From: Novosphingobium sp. PP1Y
GTDB lineage: Bacteria; Pseudomonadota; Alphaproteobacteria; Sphingomonadales; Sphingomonadaceae
DNA: 64,000 nucleotides
Reading direction: 5' to 3'
Assembly (NCBI RefSeq): GCF_000253255.1
Contig: NC_015580.1
Location: 2,059,001-2,123,000, forward strand
Positions 7,707 through 16,282 of this stretch are shown here, one piece after another (position 1 is the first letter of the stretch; every line of letters starts with the position of its first letter). Both the position numbers and the translations under genes were made by a program. The notes under the pieces are model-generated. The model ran no database searches. It was not told the DNA's origin and saw only the letters and a program-made list of their open reading frames with translations.

Positions 7707-8837
7707 ATGACTGATATTACGATACCGACGCGCAAGCCTGCGCGTCCGCACTTCTCTTCCGGTCCCTGCGCCAAGCCGCCGGGCTACTCCCCCGAAAAAC
7801 TCAGCGTCGAATCGCTTGGCCGCTCGCACCGCGCCAAGATCGGCAAGTCGCGCCTTCAGTACTGCATCGACCTGATGCGCGAAGTGCTGCAGCTGCCCGA
7901 GACGCATCGCATCGGTATCGTCCCCGGTTCGGACACCGGCGCGTTCGAAATGGCCATGTGGACCATGCTCGGCGCGCGCGGCGTGACGACGCTGGCTTGG
8001 GAAAGCTTCGGTGAGGGTTGGGTCACCGATGCCGTCAAGCAGCTCAAGCTGGATCCGACCGTGATCCGCGCCGACTACGGCCAGTTGCCGGATCTTTCGC
8101 AGGTGGATTGGAGCAACGACGTGCTCTTCACCTGGAATGGCACCACTTCGGGCGTTCGCGTTCCGAATGCCGACTGGATCCCGGCCGACCGCGAGGGCCT
8201 GTCCTTCGCCGACTCGACTTCCGCCGTTTTCGCCTACGACATCGACTGGTCGAAGATCGACGTCGCCACCTTCTCCTGGCAGAAGGTTCTGGGCGGCGAA
8301 GGCGGCCACGGCGTCCTGATCCTCGGCCCGCGTGCCGTCGAGCGCCTTGAAAGCTACACCCCGTCCTGGCCGCTGCCGAAGGTCTTCCGTCTCACCAAGG
8401 GCGGCAAGCTGACCGAAGGCGTGTTCAAAGGCGAGACGATCAACACCCCCTCGATGCTTGCTGTCGAGGACGCGATCTTCGCTCTCGAGTGGGCCAAGTC
8501 GCTGGGTGGTCTTGAAGGGCTGAAGGCCCGTTCCGACGCCAATGCCGCTGCGCTCGACAAGATCGTTGCGGAGCGTGACTGGCTCGGTCATCTCGCTGCC
8601 GATCCGGCCAGCCGTTCGAAGACCTCGGTCTGCCTGACGGTCGAAGGCGCCGACACCGACTTCATCAAGAAGTTCGCGGCGGTCCTCGAAAAGGAAGGCG
8701 CTGCCTTCGACGTAGCCGGTTACCGCGACGCCCCGGCGGGCCTGCGCATCTGGTGCGGCGCCACTGTCGACACCCAGGACATCGAGGATCTCGGTCCCTG
8801 GCTCGACTACGCCTACGCCACCGTCAAGGCCGGCTAA
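7707..8837 (+). CDS. serC: Phosphoserine aminotransferase
   Basis: A PLP-dependent aminotransferase of 376 residues that converts 3-phosphohydroxypyruvate and glutamate to phosphoserine, the second step of serine synthesis. It starts MTDITIPTRKPARPHFSSGPCAKPPGY. The Ser-Gly-Pro-Cys opening and the PLP-lysine region FSWQKVLGGEGGHG fit the alphaproteobacterial SerC type. ATG 7707 has AAGGAGAG 6 bases upstream; earlier in-frame codons are noncoding in character. serA follows after 105 bases in the same orientation, so the two catalyse successive reactions and are probably co-transcribed. Confidence 0.95.
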   Translation: MTDITIPTRKPARPHFSSGPCAKPPGYSPEKLSVESLGRSHRAKIGKSRLQYCIDLMREVLQLPETHRIGIVPGSDTGAFEMAMWTMLGARGVTTLAWESFGEGWVTDAVKQLKLDPTVIRADYGQLPDLSQVDWSNDVLFTWNGTTSGVRVPNADWIPADREGLSFADSTSAVFAYDIDWSKIDVATFSWQKVLGGEGGHGVLILGPRAVERLESYTPSWPLPKVFRLTKGGKLTEGVFKGETINTPSMLAVEDAIFALEWAKSLGGLEGLKARSDANAAALDKIVAERDWLGHLAADPASRSKTSVCLTVEGADTDFIKKFAAVLEKEGAAFDVAGYRDAPAGLRIWCGATVDTQDIEDLGPWLDYAYATVKAG

Positions 8838-8848
8838 GCCAATCAATT

Positions 8849-8933
8849 CGTCATCCCCGCGAAGGCGGGGATCCATACTACCTCAAGGTTAGACGCAAGG
8901 GCGGATAGAATGTCCGCGCTTGCGGGAATGACG
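8849..8933. repeat. REP-like palindromic repeat between serC and serA
   Basis: CGTCATCCCCGCGAAGGC begins at 8849 and its inverse counterpart (GCGGGAATGACG) ends at 8933. CCCCGC/GCGGGG also forms an inner hairpin at 8855-8870. This sequence type is widely dispersed in proteobacterial genomes. It fills nearly the whole serC-serA gap, and its right edge abuts the serA ribosome site. Confidence 0.75.
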
Positions 8934-8942
8934 AGGAAAGAC

Positions 8943-10529
8943 ATGACCACCAAGCCCAAAGTCCTCATTTCCGACAAGATGGACCCCAATGCCGCGCGCA
9001 TCTTCGAGATCCGCGGTTGCGACGTCGACGTGATCACCGGCGAAACGCCGGAACAGCTCATTGCCCGTATCGGCGACTACGACGGCCTTGCCATCCGTTC
9101 CTCGACCAAGGTTACCAAGGAGGTTCTCGCCGCGGCGAAGAACCTCAAGGTGATCGGCCGCGCCGGCATCGGCGTCGACAACGTCGACATCCCGGCTGCT
9201 TCGTCGCAGGGCGTCGTCGTGATGAACACGCCGTTCGGCAACTCGATCACCACGGCCGAACACGCCATCGCCCTGATGTTCGCTCTGGCCCGCCAGCTTC
9301 CCGAAGCAAACGCGCAGACGCAAGCGGGCCTGTGGCCGAAGAACGGCTTCATGGGCGTTGAAGTCACCGGCAAGACCCTCGGCCTCATCGGCGCGGGCAA
9401 CATCGGTTCGATCGTCGCCAGCCGTGCGCTGGGCCTGAAGATGAAGGTAGCCGCCTTCGACCCGTTCCTCACGCCTGAGCGCGCCGTGGAAATGGGTGTC
9501 GAGAAGGTCGACCTCGACACGCTGCTCGACCGTGCCGACTTCATCACGCTGCACACGCCGCTGACCGACCAGACCCGCAACATCCTGAGCCGCGAGAACC
9601 TCGCCAAGACCAAGAAGGGCGTGCGCATCATCAACTGTGCGCGTGGCGGCCTGGTCGACGAACAAGCGCTCAAGGACCTGCTCGACTCCGGCCATATCGC
9701 CGGTGCGGCTCTCGACGTGTTCGTCACCGAGCCGGCCAAGGAATCGCCGCTGTTCGGTACCCCGAACTTCATCTGCACCCCGCACCTCGGCGCTTCGACC
9801 AACGAAGCGCAGGTCAACGTGGCGCTGCAGGTGGCCGAGCAGATGGCCGACTACCTCGTCAACGGCGGCGTCACCAACGCGCTGAACATGCCGTCGCTCT
9901 CGGCCGAGGAAGCGCCGAAGCTCAAGCCCTACATGGCGCTTGCCGAACAGCTGGGCAGCCTCGTCGGCCAGCTCACGCATGACTCGGTTCCGCGGATCTC
10001 GATCCACACCGAGGGCGCTGCAGCCGAACTGAATATGAAGCCGATTGCAGCCGCCGTGCTCGCCGGCTTCCTGCGTGTCCAGTCGGACTCGGTGAACATG
10101 GTCAACGCCCCGTACCTCGCCAAGGAGCGCGGTCTGGAAGTGCGTGAGGTCAAGACCGAGCGCGAAGGCGACTACCACACCCTGATCCGCGTCTCGGTGA
10201 AGACCGAAGCGGGCGAGCGTTCGGTGGCCGGCACGCTGTTCAATAACGTCGAGCCGCGCCTGGTCGAACTGTTCGGGATCAAGGTCGAAGCCGAACTGGC
10301 CGGGCACATGATGTACATCGTCAACCAGGACGCACCGGGCTTCATCGGCCGCATCGGTTCGCTGCTTGGCGAGAACGAGATCAACATCGGCACTTTCAAC
10401 CTCGGTCGCCGTGAAGCCGGCGGCGAGGCCGTGCTTCTGCTCTCGGTCGACAGTGCCGTGCCGGAAGGCGTGCTCAAGCAGGCCTGCGAAGTGACGGGCG
10501 TGCGCATGGTCAAGGCGCTCTCGTTCTGA
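8943..10529 (+). CDS. serA: D-3-phosphoglycerate dehydrogenase
   Basis: 528 residues, the long form of PGDH, which commits 3-phosphoglycerate to serine synthesis using NAD. The order is a substrate-binding N-terminus, a Rossmann domain with GLIGAGNIGS near residue 147, catalytic Arg in NCARGG, Glu in VTEP and His in PHLGAST, an intervening ASB domain (about 300-450) and a C-terminal ACT domain (MYIVNQDAPGFIGRIGS...) suited to serine feedback. ATG 8943 is preceded by GACGAGGAAAG. A frame open further upstream lies within the repeat element and is not needed. Confidence 0.96.
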   Translation: MTTKPKVLISDKMDPNAARIFEIRGCDVDVITGETPEQLIARIGDYDGLAIRSSTKVTKEVLAAAKNLKVIGRAGIGVDNVDIPAASSQGVVVMNTPFGNSITTAEHAIALMFALARQLPEANAQTQAGLWPKNGFMGVEVTGKTLGLIGAGNIGSIVASRALGLKMKVAAFDPFLTPERAVEMGVEKVDLDTLLDRADFITLHTPLTDQTRNILSRENLAKTKKGVRIINCARGGLVDEQALKDLLDSGHIAGAALDVFVTEPAKESPLFGTPNFICTPHLGASTNEAQVNVALQVAEQMADYLVNGGVTNALNMPSLSAEEAPKLKPYMALAEQLGSLVGQLTHDSVPRISIHTEGAAAELNMKPIAAAVLAGFLRVQSDSVNMVNAPYLAKERGLEVREVKTEREGDYHTLIRVSVKTEAGERSVAGTLFNNVEPRLVELFGIKVEAELAGHMMYIVNQDAPGFIGRIGSLLGENEINIGTFNLGRREAGGEAVLLLSVDSAVPEGVLKQACEVTGVRMVKALSF

Positions 10530-10553
10530 TCGGAACGTAACAGCTCCCAATGC

Positions 10554-10590
10554 AAAGGGGCCGGTGCGTTGCACTGGCCCCTTTCTTTTT
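10554..10590 (+). terminator. Rho-independent terminator after serA
   Basis: AAAGGGGCC-GTGC stem pairs with GCAC-GGCCCCTTT around a short loop and is followed by CTTTTT. It ends the serC-serA unit. Confidence 0.88.
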
Positions 10591-10695
10591 GGCGGGCAGA
10601 GAAGGGAGCGAAAGCCTTCTGTGAATGCGGCCTTGCACCTTGCAGTCCAAACGCATTCGACAATCCGCTCCCTTGCCGTTAAGGGCCCACCCATC

Positions 10696-11823
10696 ATGCA
10701 GGATACCGATCGCGATCTTCTGCCCGAGGGGCTTGGTGACAGGTTGCCGCAGCAGGCGGCCGTTTCGCAGCGTGTGCGCCGCACCGCGCTGGATGCCATG
10801 GCGAGCCATGGCTATGAGCGGGTGGAAACGCCGACCATCGAATTCGAGAAGTCGATGGCCAGCCGCATGGCCGGCGTCCAGGTGCGCCGCATGTTCCGTT
10901 TCGTCGATCCGGTGTCGTTGCGCACACTGGCGCTGCGTTCGGACATCACCATGCAGGTCGGTCGCATTGCCGCTACCGGCCTTGCGGCGGCGGCGCGTCC
11001 GCTGCGCCTGTGCTATGCCGGGCAGGTCGTCACCATCAAGGGCGACGGGCTCGACCCGGCGCGCGAACGGCTGCAGCTCGGCGCCGAGCTGATTGGCAGC
11101 GATTCCGTTGCCGCTGCCGCCGAGATCGTCGAGATCGCCATCGAGGCGTTGCGCGCTGCCGGTGCCAGCGGCATTTCGGTCGACTTCACGCTGCCCGATG
11201 TCGTCGATGCCCTCTCGGCCGAAGCGCTGCCGTTGGCGGCCAGCCAGATAGAAGCGGTGCGCCAGATGCTCGATGCCAAGGATGCTGGCGGGCTGGTCGA
11301 TGCCGGGGGTGAGGCGTACCTGCCGTTGCTCTATGCCGTCGGTCCGTTCGAAACCGCGATCGCGCGGCTTGCCGCTTTTGACAACGCGGGCGTTCTTGCC
11401 GGGCGCATTGCAGGCCTGCGCGAAATCGCCGCGCGGGTGGATGGCAAGGCACGCCTGACGCTCGATCCGTCCGAACGTCATGGCTTCGAATACCAGTCCT
11501 GGTTCGGCTTCACGATCTACGCAGAAGGCGTATCGGGCAGTCTGGGACGGGGCGGTACCTACCGCATTCTCGGCCAGCTCGGTGGACAAGATGGCGAACC
11601 GGCGGCCGGATTCTCGCTCTATCCCGATCCGCTGATCGAAGTCCTGGCGAGCGAACCGCAGGATACGAAGAAGCTCTTCCTCCCGCTCGGGCACGATGCC
11701 CGCGTGGCCGAGCAGCAGCGCGCGGTCGGCTGGACGACGGTGGCCGCGCTTGGTGAGAACGACGACCCCATCGCGCTGGGCTGTTCGCACCGGCTGGAAA
11801 ACGGCGAGGCCGTTCCTCTCTGA
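10696..11823 (+). CDS. hisZ: ATP phosphoribosyltransferase regulatory subunit
   Basis: A 375-residue HisRS-like paralogue without a tRNA-binding domain. It opens DLLPEGLGDRLPQQAA and carries the class II core (RMFRFVDPVSLRTLALRSDITMQ, motif 2-like) and a late GRGGTYRIL stretch. HisZ forms the regulatory partner of short-form HisG in the first step of histidine synthesis. hisG is not adjacent in this window; purA follows instead. The start at ATG 10696 is set by family length; the ribosome site (AAGGG) is weak. Confidence 0.88.
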   Translation: MQDTDRDLLPEGLGDRLPQQAAVSQRVRRTALDAMASHGYERVETPTIEFEKSMASRMAGVQVRRMFRFVDPVSLRTLALRSDITMQVGRIAATGLAAAARPLRLCYAGQVVTIKGDGLDPARERLQLGAELIGSDSVAAAAEIVEIAIEALRAAGASGISVDFTLPDVVDALSAEALPLAASQIEAVRQMLDAKDAGGLVDAGGEAYLPLLYAVGPFETAIARLAAFDNAGVLAGRIAGLREIAARVDGKARLTLDPSERHGFEYQSWFGFTIYAEGVSGSLGRGGTYRILGQLGGQDGEPAAGFSLYPDPLIEVLASEPQDTKKLFLPLGHDARVAEQQRAVGWTTVAALGENDDPIALGCSHRLENGEAVPL

Positions 11824-12200
11824 CGTCATCTCGGGGGCGAATCGGTCCGCCGCAACCGACAGGCCAGAGTGGCCCGAGGTTGTGCCCTCAAAAACTTGCC
11901 GCCGACGCACAGCGCAGGAACGCTGCTGTGCGTGCTATCCAGCTGTGAGCCGTGCCTCCGGGGAAACCTTGCACGATGTTCTTGCAGGCTCGGACCTTGA
12001 GCCAAGATCGGCGTTTCACATGGCTTTCCCGGCAGGGGGAGCAGCGTAAGATTTTTCGCGCGAACCCGGAAGTGCTGCAAGATTGCAAGGCTTGGAGCGC
12101 GGTGTGCCGCAATCGCCTTGGCACAAATTGTCACCTGCACCTTGCCCTTGGAGGCCACAGGGCCTAGGGCGCGCGGCGGACTTCAAACAGTAATGAAAGC
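11824..12200. other. hisZ-purA intergenic region
   Basis: There are 377 bases without a convincing gene. An 8-bp inverted repeat (CGCACAGC/GCTGTGCG) at 11906-11932 has no T-run. Short open frames on both strands lack ribosome sites and family resemblance. It presumably holds the purA promoter, but I cannot place it. Confidence 0.4.
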
Positions 12201-13499
12201 GTGCAGGCGTTGGCCAACGTAACCGTGATTGGCGCCCAGTGGGGCGATGAGGGCAAAGGCAAGATCGTCGATTGGCTGGCGAGCCGGGCGGATGCCGTGG
12301 TTCGTTTCCAGGGCGGCCACAATGCGGGCCATACGCTCGTCGTGGGCGAGCAGGTCTATAAGCTTTCGCTGCTGCCTTCTGGCATCGTCACCGGCACGCT
12401 GTCGATCGTCGGCAATGGCGTGGTTCTCGACCCTTGGCACCTCAAGGCCGAAGTCGAGAAGCTGCGTGGCCAAGGCGTCGAGATCAATCCCGAGAACTTC
12501 GCGATCGCGGACAACTGCCCGCTGATCCTGCCGCTCCACCGCGACCTCGACGGTCTGCGCGAGAACGCGGCGGGCGCCGGCAAGATCGGTACCACCGGTC
12601 GCGGCATCGGTCCGGCCTATGAAGACAAGGTCGGCCGCCGCGCGATCCGCGTGTGCGACCTGGCACACCTCGATTCGCTCGATCCGCAGCTTGACCGTCT
12701 TTGCGCCCATCACGACGCACTGCGCGCCGGTTTCGGGCAGGACCCGGTCGACCGCGAGGCGCTGCTCAACGAACTTCGCGAGATCGCGCCTTTCGTGCTG
12801 CAGTTCGCGCAGCCGGTGTGGAAGCGTCTCAACAAGGTTCGCAAGGCCGGCGCCCGCATACTCTTCGAAGGTGCGCAGGGCGTACTGCTCGACGTCGACC
12901 ACGGGACCTATCCCTTCGTCACCAGCTCGAACACGGTTTCGGGTACGGCGGCAAGCGGTTCGGGCCTCGGCCCCTCGGCAACCGGCTTCGTGCTGGGCAT
13001 CGTCAAGGCCTACACCACCCGCGTCGGCTCGGGTCCGTTCCCGACTGAACTGGACGATGATACCGGCCAGCGCCTCGGCGAACGCGGTCACGAATTCGGC
13101 ACCGTCACCGGGCGCAAGCGCCGCTGCGGCTGGTTCGACGCGGTTCTCACCCGCCAGTCCTGCGCGATTTCGGGCGTCACCGGCATTGCCCTGACCAAGC
13201 TCGATGTGCTGGACGGCTTCGAGAAGGTGAAGATCTGCACCGGCTACCGCCTCAACGGCAAGGTGCTCGACTACTTCCCGAGCCACGCTGCCGACCAGGC
13301 CGCCGTCGAGCCGATCTACGAGGAAATGGACGGCTGGCAGGGCACCACCGCCGGCGCCCGTTCCTGGGCCGATCTGCCCGCGCAGGCGATCAAGTACATC
13401 CAGCGCGTGCAGGAACTGATCGAAACTCCGGTCGCGCTGGTTTCGACCAGCCCCGAGCGCGAGGACACGATCCTCGTGCGCGATCCCTTCGAGGATTGA
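12201..13499 (+). CDS. purA: Adenylosuccinate synthase
   Basis: 432 residues; joins IMP and aspartate using GTP in AMP synthesis. The signature GAQWGDEGKGKIVDWL is near residues 11-26, and the GTP-site and IMP-loop motifs TTGRGIGPAYEDK and TSSNTVSGTAASG are intact. GTG 12201 gives MQALANVTVIG. The in-frame TTG at 12210 would give MANVTVIG, the usual family N-terminus, so the start is uncertain by three codons. The L,D-transpeptidase gene follows within a few bases. Confidence 0.95.
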   Translation: MQALANVTVIGAQWGDEGKGKIVDWLASRADAVVRFQGGHNAGHTLVVGEQVYKLSLLPSGIVTGTLSIVGNGVVLDPWHLKAEVEKLRGQGVEINPENFAIADNCPLILPLHRDLDGLRENAAGAGKIGTTGRGIGPAYEDKVGRRAIRVCDLAHLDSLDPQLDRLCAHHDALRAGFGQDPVDREALLNELREIAPFVLQFAQPVWKRLNKVRKAGARILFEGAQGVLLDVDHGTYPFVTSSNTVSGTAASGSGLGPSATGFVLGIVKAYTTRVGSGPFPTELDDDTGQRLGERGHEFGTVTGRKRRCGWFDAVLTRQSCAISGVTGIALTKLDVLDGFEKVKICTGYRLNGKVLDYFPSHAADQAAVEPIYEEMDGWQGTTAGARSWADLPAQAIKYIQRVQELIETPVALVSTSPEREDTILVRDPFED

Positions 13500-13504
13500 T
13501 CGCG

Positions 13505-14002
13505 ATGCGGCGGAGCGTGCTACGGTTCGCTCCGCTGCTCCTGCTGCTTGTCGCCGCAGCCTCGGCGCAGGACGAACCGGCGCTGCCGGAAATCGACTTC
13601 GTTCGCGTCGACAAGTCCGAAAGGACGATCCGGCTCTTTTCCCAGGGCCGGCTGGTGCGCGTGATAGAGCGCATCCAGATGGGCGATCCGGTCGGCCCCA
13701 AGCGCTTCGAGGGCGACCGGCGTACGCCCGAAGGGCTCTACGAGATCGACTGGGCCAATCCCGAGAGCGCCTATTACCTCTCGCTGCACGTTTCCTATCC
13801 GAGTGAGGAAGATCGCGCCTTTGCGGCGGCACGCGGCCGGTCGGCGGGCGGCATGATCATGATCCACGGCCAGCCCAATGGCCTTTCGCAGGGCCGGGTG
13901 CCGGGCGACTGGACCGATGGCTGCATTGCCGTTTCCAACGATGAGATCGAATACCTCTGGCAGACCGTGCCGGATGGGACGCCCATAGAAATTCGGCCCT
14001 GA
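13505..14002 (+). CDS. L,D-transpeptidase family protein
   Basis: 165 residues with a Sec signal peptide (MRRSVLRFAPLLLLLVAAASAQ) and a YkuD catalytic domain. IHGQP supplies the conserved His-Gly, and DWTDGCIAVSNDEI carries the catalytic Cys; the usual Ser-His before Gly-Cys is Thr-Asp here, as in the ErfK/YafK-type branch. It probably acts on peptidoglycan cross-links or their amino-acid exchange in the periplasm. The gene starts 5 bases after the purA stop. A TTG overlapping that stop is a less likely start. Confidence 0.85.
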   Translation: MRRSVLRFAPLLLLLVAAASAQDEPALPEIDFVRVDKSERTIRLFSQGRLVRVIERIQMGDPVGPKRFEGDRRTPEGLYEIDWANPESAYYLSLHVSYPSEEDRAFAAARGRSAGGMIMIHGQPNGLSQGRVPGDWTDGCIAVSNDEIEYLWQTVPDGTPIEIRP

Positions 14003-14074
14003 TCCCGGAAAGGCCGGGATGGAGCCGGGCGTGCCGGTTTCCTGCTTCTTCCCGCTGTGGTCGGCGGCAAGGGC

Positions 14075-14263
14075 TCAGAAGTCGACAGCGATGCCCTTGT
14101 GCACCCAGTCGCCATAGCGCGTGGGAGAAAGCTCGCCGTCGGGATCGGGCGAGTCCTGATCTGCCTTGGCGTCTGTGGGCTGCGGCGCGGGATCGTTGGT
14201 CCAGTGCGCGGGCTTCTTGAAGCCTTCGGGACGTTTGGTGGCGCGTTCGGTCATCGTGCCCAT
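14075..14263 (-). CDS. DUF1674 / SDHAF4-like succinate dehydrogenase assembly factor
   Basis: A 62-residue protein that ends PTRYGDWVHKGIAVDF, the diagnostic C-terminus of the DUF1674/Sdh8 (SDHAF4) family. Mitochondrial members bind flavinylated SdhA and protect it before complex II assembly. The N-terminus is hydrophilic and Pro-rich. Two ATGs (14263 and 14254) are possible and neither has a strong ribosome site. It is transcribed divergently from rsmB, with no sdh genes nearby. Confidence 0.8.
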   Translation of the reverse strand: MGTMTERATKRPEGFKKPAHWTNDPAPQPTDAKADQDSPDPDGELSPTRYGDWVHKGIAVDF

Positions 14264-14309
14264 GTGGTGCCACTGGCGGGAAAACGCAATCCGCTATAGG
14301 GGCAGGCGG

Positions 14310-15542
14310 ATGGACATTCCCGGCCTTCCGGCGCGCCGTGCCGCGCTCAACCTCATCGATGCCGTTCTGCGGCGCGGCGAAACTCTCGACCAGGCCGCCG
14401 GCGCTGCGCTGTCGCGCGTGCGCGGCGATGCCGACCGGGCGCTGACCCGCGCGATTGCCGGCGAGGTGCTGCGCTGGAAGGCCGACCTCGATGAGCTGAT
14501 CGACAGCGCCACGCGCCAGCGCCTGCCCGACGATGCAAAGCCGCGCGCTGTCCTCGAGCTCATGCTGGCACAGGTCCTGCGGCTGGAAACGCCGCCGCAT
14601 GCGGTGATCGCGACCGGGCTGCCCTTGCTGACCGGCGGGCCGAGGCGGCTGGCGCATGGCGTTTTCTCCACGCTGGTGAAGCGAGAGGTTTCGCTGCCGG
14701 ACGTGCCGACGCTGCCCGATGCCGTGCTCGCCCGCTGGGGTGAACGGGCCGGAGAAATTGCCCGGGGCCTGGCCGAGCCGCCGCCGCTCGACCTCGCCCT
14801 GCGCGAACCGGACAAGACGCAGGAGTGGGCGGAAAGACTGGGCGGCACAACGCTGATGCCCGGCCACCTCCGCCTGCCGCGCGGCGCGGCGATCGAAACG
14901 CTCGAGGGTTTTCGCGAAGGTGCGTGGTGGGTGCAGGATCTCGCCGCCAGCCTGCCCGCGCGGCTGCTGGGGCAGGGCGAGGGGCGGCGCGTGCTGGACC
15001 TGTGCGCCGCGCCCGGCGGCAAGACGCTGCAACTGGCCGCGGCCGGATGGGACGTCACCGCGCTCGATATTTCCAAGCGCCGTCTCGAACGGCTGAAAGA
15101 CAACCTCGAACGTACGCACCTTTCCGCTCACGTGGTCCAGTCCGATGCTTTCAAGTGGGAGCCGGAAGCGCCCTTCGACGCGATCCTGCTCGACGCGCCG
15201 TGCACCGCGACCGGCACCAGCCGCCGCCATCCCGACGTCCTGCACCGGATCGGGCCAAGGCAGATCGCGGAAATGGCCGAACTGCAGTCCGGCCTGCTGG
15301 CCCGCGCGGCCGAATGGCTCAAGTCGGGCGGAATGCTGGTCTATGCCGTGTGCTCGCTGGAAGCGGCGGAAGGCGAGGCCCAGGCCGCGCAAGTATCGCT
15401 GACGCCTGAGCCCATCTTGCAGGACGAATTGCCTGCGGGCCTCTCGCCAATGCCCGAAGGCTGGTTGCGCACGGACCCGGCGATGCTGGCCGAGGCAGGC
15501 GGGCTGGACGGCTTCTTCGTGGCGCGTTGGCGCAAGTCATGA
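14310..15542 (+). CDS. rsmB: RsmB-type rRNA/tRNA cytosine-C5 methyltransferase
   Basis: 410 residues. An N-terminal NusB-like helical RNA-binding domain (about 1-130) precedes a SAM-dependent RNA m5C methyltransferase domain. DLCAAPGGKT binds SAM, LLDAPCTATGTSRRHPD has the Pro-Cys motif and VYAVCSLEAAEGE contains the catalytic Cys. RsmB methylates C967 of 16S rRNA in E. coli; exact site specificity here is inferred. ATG 14310 follows GGGGCAGGCGG. The frame continues upstream over the SDHAF4 gene but is not coding there. Confidence 0.9.
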   Translation: MDIPGLPARRAALNLIDAVLRRGETLDQAAGAALSRVRGDADRALTRAIAGEVLRWKADLDELIDSATRQRLPDDAKPRAVLELMLAQVLRLETPPHAVIATGLPLLTGGPRRLAHGVFSTLVKREVSLPDVPTLPDAVLARWGERAGEIARGLAEPPPLDLALREPDKTQEWAERLGGTTLMPGHLRLPRGAAIETLEGFREGAWWVQDLAASLPARLLGQGEGRRVLDLCAAPGGKTLQLAAAGWDVTALDISKRRLERLKDNLERTHLSAHVVQSDAFKWEPEAPFDAILLDAPCTATGTSRRHPDVLHRIGPRQIAEMAELQSGLLARAAEWLKSGGMLVYAVCSLEAAEGEAQAAQVSLTPEPILQDELPAGLSPMPEGWLRTDPAMLAEAGGLDGFFVARWRKS

Positions 15543-15580
15543 GGCAGCGCTGCGGATCAATGTGAACCGCAGCGCTGCCT
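15542..15580. terminator. Bidirectional terminator between rsmB and msrA
   Basis: A perfect 14-bp inverted repeat, AGGCAGCGCTGCGG and CCGCAGCGCTGCCT with an 11-base loop, lies between convergent genes. Confidence 0.75.
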
Positions 15581-15590
15581 TGCGGAAGGG

Positions 15591-16118
15591 TCAGGCCTTC
15601 ACCTTGGCCTGGAAGCTCTTGCGCAGCTTCATCAGCTTGGGCGGGATCACTGCCAGGCAGTAAGGATTGCGCTGGCCTTCGCCTTCCCAGTATTCCTGGT
15701 GATAGTCCTCGGCGGGATACCATGTGGCCGGGCCCTCGATGGTGGTCACGACCTTGCCGCCGTGATCCTCGTTGGAGCGCGCGATGGCGGCTTCGGCTTC
15801 GGACCTTTGGGCATCGTCCAGCGGGAAGATCGCCGAGCGGTACTGGGTGCCGACATCGTTGCCCTGCCGGTTGAGCTGCGTCGGATCGTGCGTGCCGAGG
15901 AACACGTCGAGAATTTCGGCATAGGAGATCGTTTCGGGATCGTAGGTGACCTTGATCGCCTCGGCATGCCCGGTCGTGCCGGAGCAGACCTGCTTGTAGC
16001 TGGGGTTCTCCACCGAGCCGCCGATATAGCCGCTCTCGACCTCGCTCACGCCGACCACGTCGCGGAACACCGCTTCCGTGCACCAGAAGCATCCGCCTGC
16101 CACGATTGCCGTTTCCAT
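15591..16118 (-). CDS. msrA: Peptide-methionine (S)-S-oxide reductase
   Basis: 175 residues; repairs methionine-S-sulfoxide in proteins. The active-site GGCFWCTEAVF is at residues 8-18, and the family segments TGHAEAIKVTYDP, GTHDPTQLNRQGNDVGTQYRS and EDYHQEYW are all present. The start at ATG 16118 is set by the family N-terminus and AGGACAGGAC upstream; the frame continues much further but has no family match. There is no clear C-terminal recycling Cys pair beyond the Cys in NPYCLAV. Confidence 0.95.
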   Translation of the reverse strand: METAIVAGGCFWCTEAVFRDVVGVSEVESGYIGGSVENPSYKQVCSGTTGHAEAIKVTYDPETISYAEILDVFLGTHDPTQLNRQGNDVGTQYRSAIFPLDDAQRSEAEAAIARSNEDHGGKVVTTIEGPATWYPAEDYHQEYWEGEGQRNPYCLAVIPPKLMKLRKSFQAKVKA

Positions 16119-16282
16119 GGTTTGTCCTGTCCTTGTCGTTCGGGGGGCATTCAAGCCCACGAACATAGGTAGCTGACCCGCCCTTGTCATCGGGAGGCGC
16201 CATTCCCGGTCGTCTATCCGGGTTGCCTTTGTCCCGATCTGGTTTACTTTTCCGCCACTTCGTCCGCGCTGGGAGAATCGTG

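Noticed and set aside
8889..10799. A 636-codon open frame opposite serA
   Set aside because: Shadow of serA. It lacks family motifs and spans the serA terminator.
11826..12158. A 110-codon minus-strand frame in the hisZ-purA gap
   Set aside because: No family resemblance or ribosome site. It is most likely chance in GC-rich DNA.
13857..15392. A 511-codon minus-strand frame across the SDHAF4 and rsmB genes
   Set aside because: It overlaps two well-supported genes and has no recognisable domain.
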